Numbered from the stretch's first letter, positions 43,315 to 53,008 are shown. The stretch is DNA of 64,000 nucleotides from Candidatus Pantoea haifensis (GCA_018842655.1 JAGTWN010000004.1:62001-126000); one strand, 5' to 3'. Program-made: numbers and translations. Notes: generated by a model from the letters alone, not told the origin.

Positions 43315-44873
43315 ATGGAACGGAGTAATCCTGTAAAGCAGGCTGGCGTAGCATTGGTTTTAATTTTACTTTCAATTGCGGGTGCAATAATTGGTATCCA
43401 GTTAATCACCACCATTGGCGTAACACCCAACACTTCTATTATCGGCGCGCTGTTTGCGATGTTATTAGCGCGTATTCCACTTCAGGCCTTTCGGCGTTAT
43501 CGCTCTGTTGAAATTCAAAATCTGGCGCAAACCGCTATCTCTTCCGCGACCTTTGGTGCCGCCAACAGCTTATTGATGCCCATCGCCGTGCCCTGGGCAC
43601 TGGGCGAACCGCAACTGGTTTTTCCCCTGTTTTGTGGCGTCAGCGCCGCCATGCTGCTGGATGCTTATCTGCTCTATCGCTTATTTGATACGCGCGTCTT
43701 TCCCGCCAGCAATGCCTGGCCGCCGGCGTCGCCGCCGCCGAAGCGATTAAAGCGGGCGATCGCGGTGGGCGTCAGGCGTGGTTACTGGTTATGGGCATAG
43801 TGGGTGGCATTGTCGGATCGATGCTCAAAATTCCGATGTCAGCCTTTGGTACGGCTTTTATCGGCAATATCTGGGCGCTCAGCATGTTGGGTATTGGCTT
43901 TTTGATTCGCGCTTATGCGCAACCGATTGCTGACATTGATATCAATGCACTTTATCTGCCGCACGGCGTGATGGTCGGCGCCGGGTTAGTGGCCCTGATT
44001 CAGGTCGTGATGGTGATCCGTAGCCGCCAACAGGATCCACGGGGAGTCAGTCGCAATGGCAGTGAAGTGAAGCGTGCGCTTGGCCTTGGTGGCATTGGCT
44101 ATGTATTAATTTCAGCGTTGTTGGCATTAGCGGGTGGCCTGTGGAGCGAAATGGGCATCGGCATGCTGCTGCTATTTATTCTTTATGCCGCATTTGCTGC
44201 ATTCGTCCATGAACTGATTGTTGGCATTGCCGCCATGCATTCTGGCTGGTTCCCGGCATTTGCCGTAGCATTGATTACGCTTATTGTAGGTATTTTGCTG
44301 GGTTTCCCACCACTGGCGCTCTGCCTGCTGTGCGGCTTTACCGCCGCCACTGGTCCAGCATTTGCCGACATGGGCTACGATCTTAAAGCCGGTTTTATTC
44401 TGCGCGGCAACGGCGCCGATATGCAACAGGAGCTGTGGGGCCGGCGCATCCAGTTGATTGCTGCGATGATCGCTTTTGTCGTGTCGATTCCGCTGGTGTG
44501 GTATGCGCATACGCTGTTCTTTGCCGATAATTTGCTGCCACCGGTGGCTCGCGTTTATGCCAAAACCATCCAGGCGGGTGCAGAGCCAGGCATTGCGGGT
44601 AATCTGCTAATGTGGGCGATTCCGGGGGCAATAATTCAGTTTATCGGTGGACCAAAGCGCCAGCTCGGCGTACTGCTCGCCACCGGTTTATTAATCAATA
44701 ACGCTATGGCCGGTTGGGCGGTCATGGTGGGTATTGCCTTACGTATTGTCATCATTCGCGTCTGGGGCGAGCGAGGCCGCTCGCCAATGGAAGTGATGGC
44801 GGCAGGCTTTATCGCAGGCGATGCCTTGTACAGCTTTTTTCATTCATTGTTTGCCAGTAGCAGTAAAAAATAA
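43315..44873 (+). CDS. OPT/YSL-family oligopeptide-type transporter, one frameshift
   Basis: Polytopic inner-membrane transporter of about 520 residues. Part 1 (MERSNPVKQAGVALVLILL ... ASNAW) and part 2 (GIVGGIVGSMLKIPMSAFG ... FHSLFASSSKK) are joined by one extra C at 43720-43721, giving NAWPAGVAAAEAIKAGDRGGRQAWLLVMG in the repaired frame. Motifs such as the proline-rich glycine helices and LYLPHGVMVGAGLVALIQ resemble OPT-superfamily proteins, which move peptides or metal-peptide complexes with protons. It is the first gene of a unit with DUF1177 (13 bp gap) and aroM. Confidence 0.78.
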
Positions 44874-44886
44874 GTAAGGATTGAAA

Positions 44887-45819
44887 ATGAGTTTGCAGCA
44901 GACTTTGCAGGTGTTTGAGCTGTTCGATAGTGCGTTTGTTGATGGGCAACAGGTGGTGGATCTTTTTGCTGACTATCCTGGCGTAAGTGCATCTTTCAGG
45001 CGTGTAACGGGTCCGAAAGGCCGGACCGATTTTGTCCGCATTGATATTCCCGGCAGTGCAGGTAAAGCGCAGGGCGGTAATGCCCCGACGCTGGGTATTA
45101 TTGGCCGTCTTGGCGGTATTGGTGCGCGCCCAACACGCATTGGCATGGTCTCTGATGCGGATGGTGCTGTTGCGGCCATTACCAGCGCACTGAAGCTGGC
45201 GCAGATGCAAACCAAAGGCGACGTGCTGGCAGGCGATGTGATCATCACCACGCACATTTGTCCGGATGCGCCGACGCGCCCGCACGAGCCGGTTGATTTC
45301 ATGGACTCGCCGATTGATGACGTCACCATGAATGATAACGAGGTGGTTGAAGGCGTCGATGCCATTCTCTCTATCGACACTACCAAAGGTAACCGCATCA
45401 TAAATCACAAAGGATTTGCGCTGTCACCGACGGTGAAAGAGGGCTATATCCTGCGCGTTTCTGACGATTTGTTGCGTATCATGGAAATGACCAGCGGCCG
45501 TCCGGCGGTGACTTTTCCGATTACTACGCAAGACATCACGCCTTATGGCAATGGCATCTATCATTTGAACAGTATTCTGCAACCTTCGACTGCCACAGAT
45601 GTGCCGGTTGTCGGCGTTGCGATTACCGCTGAATCAGTTGTACCGGGCTGCGGCACGGGGGCGAGTCATGAAGTGGATATCGCAGCAGCGGCAAAGTTTG
45701 CGGTAGAAGTCGCCAAAGAATTTGGCCGCGAAACCTGCCATTTCTATGATGCACAAGAGTATGCGCGCCTGCTCGAACTTTATGGCAGCCTGAGCCATCT
45801 GCGTAACCGGAATCCTTAA
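44887..45819 (+). CDS. DUF1177 domain-containing protein
   Basis: Cytoplasmic protein of 310 residues, DUF1177. Conserved-looking clusters are THICPDAPTRPHEPVDFMDSPID, SIDTTKGNRIINHKGFA and VVPGCGTGASHEVDIAAAAKFA; these have several His, Asp, Glu and one Cys that could form a metal or catalytic site. No enzymatic role is established to my knowledge. It starts 13 bases after the OPT stop and ends one base before the aroM start, so the three are surely co-translated. The likely role is processing of what the transporter brings in. Confidence 0.82.
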   Translation: MSLQQTLQVFELFDSAFVDGQQVVDLFADYPGVSASFRRVTGPKGRTDFVRIDIPGSAGKAQGGNAPTLGIIGRLGGIGARPTRIGMVSDADGAVAAITSALKLAQMQTKGDVLAGDVIITTHICPDAPTRPHEPVDFMDSPIDDVTMNDNEVVEGVDAILSIDTTKGNRIINHKGFALSPTVKEGYILRVSDDLLRIMEMTSGRPAVTFPITTQDITPYGNGIYHLNSILQPSTATDVPVVGVAITAESVVPGCGTGASHEVDIAAAAKFAVEVAKEFGRETCHFYDAQEYARLLELYGSLSHLRNRNP

Positions 45820-45820
45820 T

Positions 45821-46498
45821 ATGAATAAATCCCTGGTCACGCTGACCATTGGTCAGTCACCGCGCAGCGACATTTTGCCGCTGTTGCTGGAGCATTTACC
45901 TGAAGATCACATCGATCATACGGGGTTGCTGGATGGATTGAGCGCCGCTGATATTGACGAGCAGTTCAAACCTGAACCGGGCGAGGGCATTTTAGTGTCG
46001 CGCTTGCAGAGCGGTGAACAGGTGCGCCTTAGCGCACCCAAGGTGGAGCAGGGACTGCAGCAAAAGATTTTTGCACTTGAAGAGGCCGGTTACGACACGA
46101 TACTGCTGTTGTGTACCGGCCAGTTTGGCGCGCTGAAAACCCATAGCGCGTTGCTGCTGGAACCCGATCGCATCATCCCACCGCTGGTAAAAGCGATAGT
46201 CGATCAGCATCAGGTCGGCATTGTCGTGCCGGTTGAGGAGCAGATTCACGAGCAGGCCACTAAGTGGCGGCATCTTACTAAGCCAGCCTGTTTCGCTGTT
46301 GCCAGCCCCTATCTGGCAGACAATGAAACCTTGCTTAGTGCAGCGCAGGCGTTACAGGCCCAGGGCGCAGATGTTGTGGTGCTGGATTGTATCGGCTATC
46401 ACCAGTATCACCGCGACGTTTTGCAAAAACAGCTTGGCATCCCGGTGTTGTTATCAAACGTGCTGGTTGCGAAGCTGGCGGCAGAGCTGATCGTCTGA
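45821..46498 (+). CDS. aroM: AroM family protein
   Basis: Protein of 225 residues of the AroM family. LVTLTIGQSPRSDILP, LLLCTGQFGALKT and VVLDCIGYHQYHRD are typical. Two cysteines in LLCTG and LDCIG fit the paired-cysteine pattern of the Asp/Glu racemase superfamily, to which AroM is distantly related. In E. coli aroM follows aroL-yaiA under TyrR/TrpR control and has no known function. Here it is instead the third gene behind an OPT transporter and DUF1177, one base after the DUF1177 stop. This context suggests an enzyme acting on an imported amino acid or peptide product. Confidence 0.92.
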   Translation: MNKSLVTLTIGQSPRSDILPLLLEHLPEDHIDHTGLLDGLSAADIDEQFKPEPGEGILVSRLQSGEQVRLSAPKVEQGLQQKIFALEEAGYDTILLLCTGQFGALKTHSALLLEPDRIIPPLVKAIVDQHQVGIVVPVEEQIHEQATKWRHLTKPACFAVASPYLADNETLLSAAQALQAQGADVVVLDCIGYHQYHRDVLQKQLGIPVLLSNVLVAKLAAELIV

Positions 46499-46604
46499 GC
46501 CTTGCTGGGATCACACTCTGCCACATCGATCGTTTTTTCGCGTGACAGATCAGCAAGTTCCCTTCTACACTGCCAGACACCTTAATGTGCTGTGAGGAAG
46601 TATT

Positions 46605-46895
46605 ATGCTCAACGTAAGTGAGTATTTTGACGGAAAAGTTAAATCCATCGGTTTTGACAGTGCGAGCACCGGTCGTGCCAGCGTTGGCGTGATGATCGAA
46701 GGCGAATACACATTTGGCACGGGTCAGCCGGAAGAGATGACGGTAGTAAGCGGCTCACTGAAAGTATTACTGCCGGGCGAGACCGAGTGGAAATGGTTTG
46801 AAGCGGGTTCGGTGTTTAATGTGCCGGGCCACAGCGAGTTTCATTTGCAGGTGGGCGAGCCGAGTGCTTATCTCTGCCGCTATCTGAAAGACTAA
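46605..46895 (+). CDS. ppnP: Pyrimidine/purine nucleoside phosphorylase
   Basis: Cupin-fold enzyme of 96 residues (YaiE/PpnP) that phosphorolyses several nucleosides. [47 protein letters not shown] and [13 protein letters not shown] are characteristic. GAGGAAG precedes the ATG. In E. coli it also lies between aroM and rdgC. A shared terminator with rdgC follows immediately. Confidence 0.95.
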   Translation: MLNVSEYFDGKVKSIGFDSASTGRASVGVMIEGEYTFGTGQPEEMTVVSGSLKVLLPGETEWKWFEAGSVFNVPGHSEFHLQVGEPSAYLCRYLKD

Positions 46896-46897
46896 AA

Positions 46898-46923
46898 AAA
46901 TGGCCGCGCGATGCGGCCATTTT
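46898..46923. terminator. Bidirectional terminator between ppnP and rdgC
   Basis: Stem AAATGGCCGC (46898-46907) and GCGGCCATTT (46913-46922), loop GCGAT, with A and T tracts on the two sides. Confidence 0.85.
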
Positions 46924-46927
46924 CCTG

Positions 46928-47837
46928 TTAGCGTTGGGCTTCTCCGCCTAACGCTTCCACCAGATTGCTGGTTAACGCAGCAAGCTCGCTGGTCATCAAG
47001 ATAAAGTCAGCATCAAAACGCTGAGCAAAATCGTCCCGATCAATATCATCGTTCTGATCGCGCAGTGTGTCGCTGAATTTCAGGCGTTTCACCGAACCAT
47101 CATCCGCCAGCACAAACTGAATACGCTCCTGCCAGTCAAGCGCCAGTTTCGTCACCAGCTTACCGGCTTCGATATGGTTAGCAATTTCATCACAAACCAG
47201 ATCCTGCTTCTTACAGCGAATGACGCCGCCGTCTTCCAGAATTGCTTTCAGTTCCGCTTCATCCATCAGGGCAAATCCGGCAGGCAGATCGCCTGAACGC
47301 ACCCATTCGGTCAACGTCAGCTCAATCGGATTTTCCAGCGTCAGTGGAACCACCGGCAGAGAACCGAGGCTTTTACGCAACAGTGCCAGGGTATCTTCCG
47401 CTTTTTTGCGCTGGCGCAGTCAACCATGATCAGATTGTTCACGGTATCGATCCACATAAACGTCTGACTGAAACGGCTAAAGGCGCGCGGCAGCAGGCTG
47501 TGCAGCACTTCATCTTTTAGCGAATCTTTTTCCGTCTTCTTCAGCTTACGGCTCTGCTCTGCTTCCAGCTTGCTGATTTTGGCTTCCAGAGCCTGCTTTA
47601 CCACCGGTGACGGCAGAATTTTTCTTCTTTGCGGGCACAGATAACGATCTGACCGTTATTAACGTGAGTCAGCGCATCGCTACGGTTACCCATGGGCGGC
47701 ACCCAGCCCGTTTTGCTCATATCCTGACTGCCACACGGCGTAAAAGTGAAGGCGTCGAGCTGTTTTTCCATCTCGTCTGCGGACAACGGAATGTCTCGAT
47801 TCAGACGATAAACCATCATATTTTTAAACCACAACAT
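46928..47837 (-). CDS. rdgC: Recombination-associated protein RdgC, two frameshifts
   Basis: Nucleoid-associated ring-shaped DNA-binding protein that limits RecA. Three consecutive pieces in different frames match E. coli RdgC (303 residues) end to end: [18 protein letters not shown] ... [27 protein letters not shown] ... [27 protein letters not shown] ... GGEAQR. One extra A in the coding strand at each of two plus-strand T-runs (47619-47623 and 47402-47407) rejoins all three. Two independent homopolymer breaks in such a conserved gene favour sequencing error. Confidence 0.95.
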
Positions 47838-47983
47838 CAGGATTCCTTACCGTGGCGCGATCGGGCGCACAAGTCTAACAGAGTCAGCGCGCATGATAGC
47901 GAAACAGAGGAGAGGTTTCATTGCCTTTCCGGCACCGCCCTTCTACTGTATCTCTGACCTGAACGAATAATGAGGAATAAACC

Positions 47984-48895
47984 GTGCGCATAGGCATCGA
48001 TTTGGGCGGCACAAAAACGGAAGTCATCGCCTTGTCTGACGAAGGGTATGAACTGTTTCGCCATCGGGTAAATACACCCCGTAACGACTATCAAGCCACA
48101 GTCCAGACCATTGTGGATTTAGTGTTGCTGGCTGAAGCTAAAACCGGGCAAACCGGCAGTGTCGGCCTGGGTATTCCTGGCACGCTTTCGCCCTTTAGCC
48201 ATCGGGTGAAAAATGCTAACTCAACCTGGTTAAATGGCCAACCGCTGGACAAAGATCTGGTACAGGCGCTGAATCGTGACGTGCGTATCGCTAACGATGC
48301 GAATTGTCTGGCGGTTTCTGAGGCGATTGATGGCGCAGGCGCAGGCAAATCGCTGGTGTTTGCGGTAATTATCGGTACTGGCTCGGGCGCAGGCGTGGCG
48401 ATTAACGGTGTATCGCGCACTGGTGGTAACGGTAATGCCGGTGAATGGGGCCACAATCCGCTACCCTGGATGGATGCCGATGAGTTGCGCTACCGGGAAG
48501 AGGTGCCCTGTTATTGCGGCCAGCAGGGCTGTATTGAAACCTTTGTTTCCGGCACCGGTTTTGCCACCGATTATCATCGTCTGAGCGGCGTAGTGCTCAA
48601 AGGGGCCGACATCATTAAATTGCTGGAACAGCAGGATCCGGTTGCTGAGTTAGCCATGAGCCGTTATGAAATGCGGCTGGCGAAGTCGCTGGCGCAGGTG
48701 GTGAATTTGCTGGATCCCGACGTGATTGTGCTGGGCGGAGGCATGAGTAATAACGATCGTTTGTATCAAACCGTGCCGACGCTGATGAAAAAATGGGTAT
48801 TCGGCGGCGAATGCGAAACGCCGGTATTTAAAGCGATGCATGGCGATTCGAGTGGCGTGCGCGGTGCGGCATGGTTATGGCCGGTAAAAGGCTAA
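47984..48895 (+). CDS. mak: Fructokinase / manno(fructo)kinase
   Basis: ROK-family sugar kinase of 303 residues, Mak (YajF), phosphorylating fructose or mannose with ATP. The ATP-phosphate motif DLGGTKTE is at the start. The ROK signature and catalytic Asp lie around GIPGTLSP and NDANCLAV. The zinc site is formed by [10 protein letters not shown] and [10 protein letters not shown], and GGGMSNN is near the C-terminus. The GTG start at 47984 has GAGG upstream. It is divergent from rdgC as in E. coli. Confidence 0.95.
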   Translation: MRIGIDLGGTKTEVIALSDEGYELFRHRVNTPRNDYQATVQTIVDLVLLAEAKTGQTGSVGLGIPGTLSPFSHRVKNANSTWLNGQPLDKDLVQALNRDVRIANDANCLAVSEAIDGAGAGKSLVFAVIIGTGSGAGVAINGVSRTGGNGNAGEWGHNPLPWMDADELRYREEVPCYCGQQGCIETFVSGTGFATDYHRLSGVVLKGADIIKLLEQQDPVAELAMSRYEMRLAKSLAQVVNLLDPDVIVLGGGMSNNDRLYQTVPTLMKKWVFGGECETPVFKAMHGDSSGVRGAAWLWPVKG

Positions 48896-48975
48896 ACGGT
48901 GCGGCTCTGTCTTTATGTGGCTTTTACGTAAACAGCAACACTTAACGCCAAAGACCGCTTCGCCCGAAGAGCAAA

Positions 48976-49098
48976 GCGTCCCGTACCAGGACAAAAACGC
49001 CGGGAGCGTTTTTGAACCACATTTAGCGTTGGCCCGCCAGCGGGTGAACCTCACGGATGAGGCGAATAGCGGTACGGGACGCGCGTCATGGATGACGC
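48976..49098. repeat. Compact element of nested inverted repeats
   Basis: A perfect 12-bp inverted repeat GCGTCCCGTACC (48976-48987) / GGTACGGGACGC (49071-49082) encloses three further hairpins: 48993-49013, a GC hairpin around CCCGC-CA-GCGGG, and CCTCA-CGGA-TGAGG. It is followed at once by GCGTCAT-GG-ATGACGC (49083-49098). Folded, this would be a multi-branched structure of about 107 nt. It could be a palindromic intergenic repeat (MITE-like) or a structured RNA; no target-site duplication is evident. Confidence 0.5.
48993..49013 (+). terminator. Terminator downstream of mak
   Basis: AAAAACGC (48993-49000) and GCGTTTTT (49006-49013) with loop CGGGA; a typical hairpin with a built-in T-run about 100 bp after the mak stop. 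Confidence 0.75.
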
Positions 49099-49177
49099 AT
49101 TGCGTCTTTGCGATCGGGCGAACCGGCTTTGACCATTTCTCTTGCGGTCAGTGATTCACTAACCCAACGAAAATGAC

Positions 49178-50542
49178 TTATTCGCCAACCAACATGCCGT
49201 CCTGCGGCGCACGATCGCGCTGCGCTTTCGTTGCCAGGAAATAGAGATACCCGACCACCATAAAGGCGACAAACAGGGCGCCAATCACCGGGTTAAACCA
49301 CAGCATCGCCAGCAAACAGACCACAGACAGCGCCAGAGCAATACCTGGCACAATCGGGTAGCCTGGCGCACGGAAGCTGCGCGCCATATCAGGGGCAGTG
49401 CGACGCAGTCTGAACAGGCTAAGCATGCTCATCATATACATCACAATGGCACCGAAAACGGCCATGGTGATCATTGCGGCGGTCAGCGTCATGCCCTGAA
49501 GATTAATCACGCCATCGCTGTAAATCGCGGCGATGCCAATCAGGCCACCCGCGATGATCGCACGATGTGGGGTCTGAAAGCGCGACAGTTTTGCCAGCGA
49601 GGGCGGTAAATAACCAGCGCGTGCCAGCGCAAAGAACTGACGAGAGTAGCCCAGAATAATACCGTGGAAGCTGGCAATCAGACCAAACAGGCCGATCCAC
49701 ACCAGCATATGCATCCAGTTGGAGTTTTCACCAACGATCATCTTCATCGCCTGCGGCAGAGGATCGTTAATGTCGGAAAGTTTGCGCCAGTCACCTGCGC
49801 CGCCAGCCATCAACATCACGCCAATCGCCAGCACCACTAACGTCAAAATGCCAGTGATATAGGCTTTTGGAATGGTGCGTTGAGGGTCTTTCGCTTCTTC
49901 TGCTGCCATGGCTGCGCCCTCAATGGCAAGGAAAAACCAGATAGCAAACGGAATCGCCGCAAAAATACCAGACAGCGCAGGCATACTGAAGCTGTCGCTG
50001 CCTGCCCAGCCGTGAGCAGCAAAATTCGCCAGGCTGAAGCCGGGCGAAACCACGCCCATGAACACCAGCAGCTCAAACACAGCCAGCACGGTGACCACCA
50101 GCTCAAACATCGCTGCCAGCTTCACACCGAGAATATTCAGCGTCATGAACACAACGTAAGCACCAACTGCTGCGGTTTTAGGGTTCAGTTCGGGATACTG
50201 CACGTTGAGATAAGCACCAATCGCCATGGCAATTGCCGGAGGGGCAAACACGAACTCAATCAGTGTCGCCAGACCGGCAATTAAACCGCCCGTTTCACCA
50301 AAGGCGCGGCGGCTATAAGCAAACGGACCACCTGCATGCGGAATCGCGGTCGTCAGTTCGGTAAAACTAAAGATAAAACAGGTGTACATAGTGGCTATCA
50401 GCACGGTGGTGATTAAAAAGCCCAGCGTGCCTGCCACACCCCAACCGTAACTCCAGCCAAAATATTCGCCTGAAATGACCAGGCCAACTGCGATCCCCCA
50501 GAGATGCAGGGTGCCCAGGGTGGGCTTGAGTTTGCTTGTCAT
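49178..50542 (-). CDS. APC-family ethanolamine-type permease
   Basis: Amino acid-polyamine-organocation superfamily permease of 454 residues with about twelve membrane helices. The start LGTLHLWGIAVGLVISGEYFGWSYGWG and AIPHAGGPFAYSRRAFGE are typical of the ethanolamine permease subfamily; EGAAMAAEEAKDPQRTIPKAY is the conserved cytoplasmic loop. The ATG at 50542 is preferred to an upstream ATG (50578). It diverges from an aminoglycoside-phosphotransferase-like kinase. No eutBC or other ethanolamine lyase genes are in the window. Confidence 0.85.
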   Translation of the reverse strand: MTSKLKPTLGTLHLWGIAVGLVISGEYFGWSYGWGVAGTLGFLITTVLIATMYTCFIFSFTELTTAIPHAGGPFAYSRRAFGETGGLIAGLATLIEFVFAPPAIAMAIGAYLNVQYPELNPKTAAVGAYVVFMTLNILGVKLAAMFELVVTVLAVFELLVFMGVVSPGFSLANFAAHGWAGSDSFSMPALSGIFAAIPFAIWFFLAIEGAAMAAEEAKDPQRTIPKAYITGILTLVVLAIGVMLMAGGAGDWRKLSDINDPLPQAMKMIVGENSNWMHMLVWIGLFGLIASFHGIILGYSRQFFALARAGYLPPSLAKLSRFQTPHRAIIAGGLIGIAAIYSDGVINLQGMTLTAAMITMAVFGAIVMYMMSMLSLFRLRRTAPDMARSFRAPGYPIVPGIALALSVVCLLAMLWFNPVIGALFVAFMVVGYLYFLATKAQRDRAPQDGMLVGE

Positions 50543-50708
50543 ACTGTTATCCCCGTGGTTGTTGGTGCGAAGCGGCATAACACCGCGAAAACCTTTGCGC
50601 TACAGTGAAGGGATAATGCCGCTGCATGTGTAATAAAGACTTGACGTGGGCGCAGTGAGTTTTGTCCTCCACTGTCAACTCAGACGCAAGAAAAGTGCCA
50701 GATGCACG

Positions 50709-50739
50709 CTGCGGTCAACTTTAGGTTGTCTGCGGTCAA
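50709..50739. promoter_or_regulatory. Direct repeat, probable AraC-type activator site
   Basis: CTGCGGTCAA occurs at 50709-50718 and again at 50730-50739, a 21-bp period (two DNA turns) in the divergent promoter region between the permease and kinase genes. AraC-family activators typically bind such direct repeats on one DNA face. An AraC-family gene lies two genes away at 51947. Confidence 0.6.
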
Positions 50740-50797
50740 GCAGTGACGCGACAGGCAACCCATGCTGATAACACGCAAGTTACCTGGAGCCGAACTG

Positions 50798-51802
50798 ATG
50801 AGTGCAAAACAGTATGACAACTTAACGGATGCACAACTTACTGCGCTGGCGCAGCAGGCGCTGAGCCATTATCCCGCTGCGCTGCACGGTGAATTGAGCC
50901 TGTTGTGCCGCTCCGAAAATGCGACCTTTTTGCTGCAAGCGGCGGGCAAACGCTACGCAATGCGCCTGCATCGTGGTGATTATCATCAAAAAGCGGATAT
51001 CGTCAGCGAATTGCTGTGGCTGGATGCGCTGCGTGAAACCGGGATTGTCGTGCCGGAAGCGATCGCGGATAACGAAGGTGAGAAAGTGCTGAGCCTGCTA
51101 TTAGCCGATGGCAGCGTGCGCCACGTGGTGCTGTTTCACTGGATTGACGGCGAAATGCCAACCACTGACGTCGATCCCAAAGCCTTCCGGCAGTTAGGCC
51201 ATATCACCGCACGGCTGCATCAGCACAGTAAAAGCTGGCAAAAACCGGCTGGCTTCCAGCGTATCATCTGGGATCATCACACCATGACCAGCGCGCAAAG
51301 TCACTGGGGACGCTGGCAGGATGCGCCTAATCTCAACCCCGCCGATCATGGCATCGTGGAAGCGGCGATTAGGCGGGTAGGGCAGCAGCTCGACGGCTTT
51401 GGTAAAGGATCGGATCGCTATGGGTTGATCCACGCCGATCTGCGCCTGACTAATTTACTGTTGCACAAAGGCGAAACGCGAGTGATCGATTTTGACGATT
51501 GTGGCCTTGGCTGGTATCTGCATGATTTAGCGGCTGCGATCAGCTTTGTTGAGCATCATCCGCGTGCAGCTGACTGGGTGGAAAACTGGATTTATGGATA
51601 TGAGCAGGTGGCGCACATCAGCGATGAAGAGATGGCGATAATACCCACTTTGCTGATCCAGCGTCGTATACAGCTAACGGCATGGGTGGGATCGCATGCC
51701 GAAACAGACATGGCGCGGAGTTTAGGTGCCTCCTGGGCCGATCACTCGGTGCGTCTCTGTCGTCGCTATCTGGAAACCGAAACGCTGCCCATTGGGGCCT
51801 GA
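50798..51802 (+). CDS. Aminoglycoside-phosphotransferase (choline/ethanolamine kinase-like) protein
   Basis: Small-molecule kinase of 334 residues with the APH fold. The N-lobe (about 35-115) has KRYAMRLHRGDYH. The C-lobe has the catalytic loop LIHADLRLTNLLL (Asp and Asn), and the Mg-binding VIDFDDCGLGW. The family includes aminoglycoside, choline, ethanolamine and homoserine kinases and SrkA. Beside an ethanolamine-type permease, an amino-alcohol substrate is most likely. The ATG at 50798 has GGAG upstream and is preferred to 50762. Confidence 0.85.
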   Translation: MSAKQYDNLTDAQLTALAQQALSHYPAALHGELSLLCRSENATFLLQAAGKRYAMRLHRGDYHQKADIVSELLWLDALRETGIVVPEAIADNEGEKVLSLLLADGSVRHVVLFHWIDGEMPTTDVDPKAFRQLGHITARLHQHSKSWQKPAGFQRIIWDHHTMTSAQSHWGRWQDAPNLNPADHGIVEAAIRRVGQQLDGFGKGSDRYGLIHADLRLTNLLLHKGETRVIDFDDCGLGWYLHDLAAAISFVEHHPRAADWVENWIYGYEQVAHISDEEMAIIPTLLIQRRIQLTAWVGSHAETDMARSLGASWADHSVRLCRRYLETETLPIGA

Positions 51803-51946
51803 TGCACCAGCGATGCGCACCGCTGCGCCGCCGCAGTGCCCCGTTTCACTTGCGACAGGCTAATTGTTTGAAAATCGGGTCGCCTTAAGCTGGTACGAAA
51901 ATTGCTGACTATAAGTTATCTCTCTTTTCGACACGCTGAGGCGACG

Positions 51947-53008
51947 ATGAATTCAATGACACAGCCTAATGCCTTTGCCGCGTTCTCTTCGGCTGCTGCG
52001 GGTAATCATGGGGTGCTGGCTGCGGCTGCCACTGGCCTGAGTGATTTCATCAACACCAGCGGAGGTGACGTAGACCGTATTTTTGGCATCAGTGGCATCG
52101 ATCCTGAACGGCTGACCAGCCCAACGTTGAGCCTCGGGCTGGTAAATTATTGTCGCGTAATGGAAGAGGCCGCACGGCATTCTGGTTTTGATAACTTCGG
52201 TTTGCACTACGGCAGGCAGTTTAAACCGCAGTCATTAGGCCTGATTGGTTACATTGGATTGTGTTCCGCCACGCTGGAGCAGGCGCTGCACAATGTGGTG
52301 AATGCATTTCCCTGGCATCAGCACGACACCCTGACCCGGCTGGTCGATAAAGGCGAATGCTGGCGACTGGATTATCAGGTGCGCCACGGCGCGATTCTGT
52401 CGCGACGTCAGGATGCTGAACTGACGCTTGGCATGTTTTTGAATTTGATTCGCCACGTTGCCGGTAAAAACTGGGCACCGCGCGAAGTTCATTTCGAACA
52501 TCCGCGCCCGGAACAATGGCACGATCACTGCAAAGTCTTTGATGCGCCGGTCTGGTTCGATCAGCCTTTTAACTCACTGGTGATTGTTAAACGCGATTTG
52601 ATGCGCAGCATGCCGGAAAGCGACCCGATGTTGTTGATGGTGATGCAGGATGCTATTCGCCGTCTTAACAGCGCGGTATCTCAGCAGAGCATTGCCGAAC
52701 AGGCGCGTTCGCAGGTGAACCTGTCACTGATGCAGGGCGAACCGGTCTTAGAGGATATTGCCGATAAAATGGGGCTGTCGAGCTGGTCGCTACAGCGCCG
52801 CCTGCGTGAGGAGGGGATAAGCTTCACCGCGCTGGTGGATAACGTACGTTGCGAAATGGCTACGCATTATCTGCAACAGAAGCAGCTACCCATCTCGGAG
52901 ATGGCGCTGCTGCTGGGGTATTCAGAAGTGAGTGCGTTTTCCCGCGCATTCCGCCGCTGGTTTGGCATCAGCCCACGCCAGTGGCGGCAGGAGGGGCTGG
53001 TTAGCTAG
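51947..53008 (+). CDS. AraC-family transcriptional regulator
   Basis: Protein of 353 residues: an N-terminal ligand domain of the Arabinose_bd type (about 25-215; RLTSPTLSLGLVNYCRVMEEAA, GLHYGRQFKPQSLGLIGYIGL) and a C-terminal double-HTH AraC DNA-binding domain (about 245-350; IADKMGLSSWSLQRRLREEG, ISEMALLLGYSEVSAFSRAFRRWFG). The start at 51947 has GAGG upstream. It follows the kinase on the same strand and probably activates kinase and permease through the repeat at 50709. Its stop overlaps the convergent lipoprotein gene by 8 bp. Confidence 0.9.
   Translation: MNSMTQPNAFAAFSSAAAGNHGVLAAAATGLSDFINTSGGDVDRIFGISGIDPERLTSPTLSLGLVNYCRVMEEAARHSGFDNFGLHYGRQFKPQSLGLIGYIGLCSATLEQALHNVVNAFPWHQHDTLTRLVDKGECWRLDYQVRHGAILSRRQDAELTLGMFLNLIRHVAGKNWAPREVHFEHPRPEQWHDHCKVFDAPVWFDQPFNSLVIVKRDLMRSMPESDPMLLMVMQDAIRRLNSAVSQQSIAEQARSQVNLSLMQGEPVLEDIADKMGLSSWSLQRRLREEGISFTALVDNVRCEMATHYLQQKQLPISEMALLLGYSEVSAFSRAFRRWFGISPRQWRQEGLVS

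Noticed and set aside
48915-49154. 79-residue ORF after mak
   Set aside because: It runs through nested inverted repeats and a terminator hairpin; composition is not protein-like.
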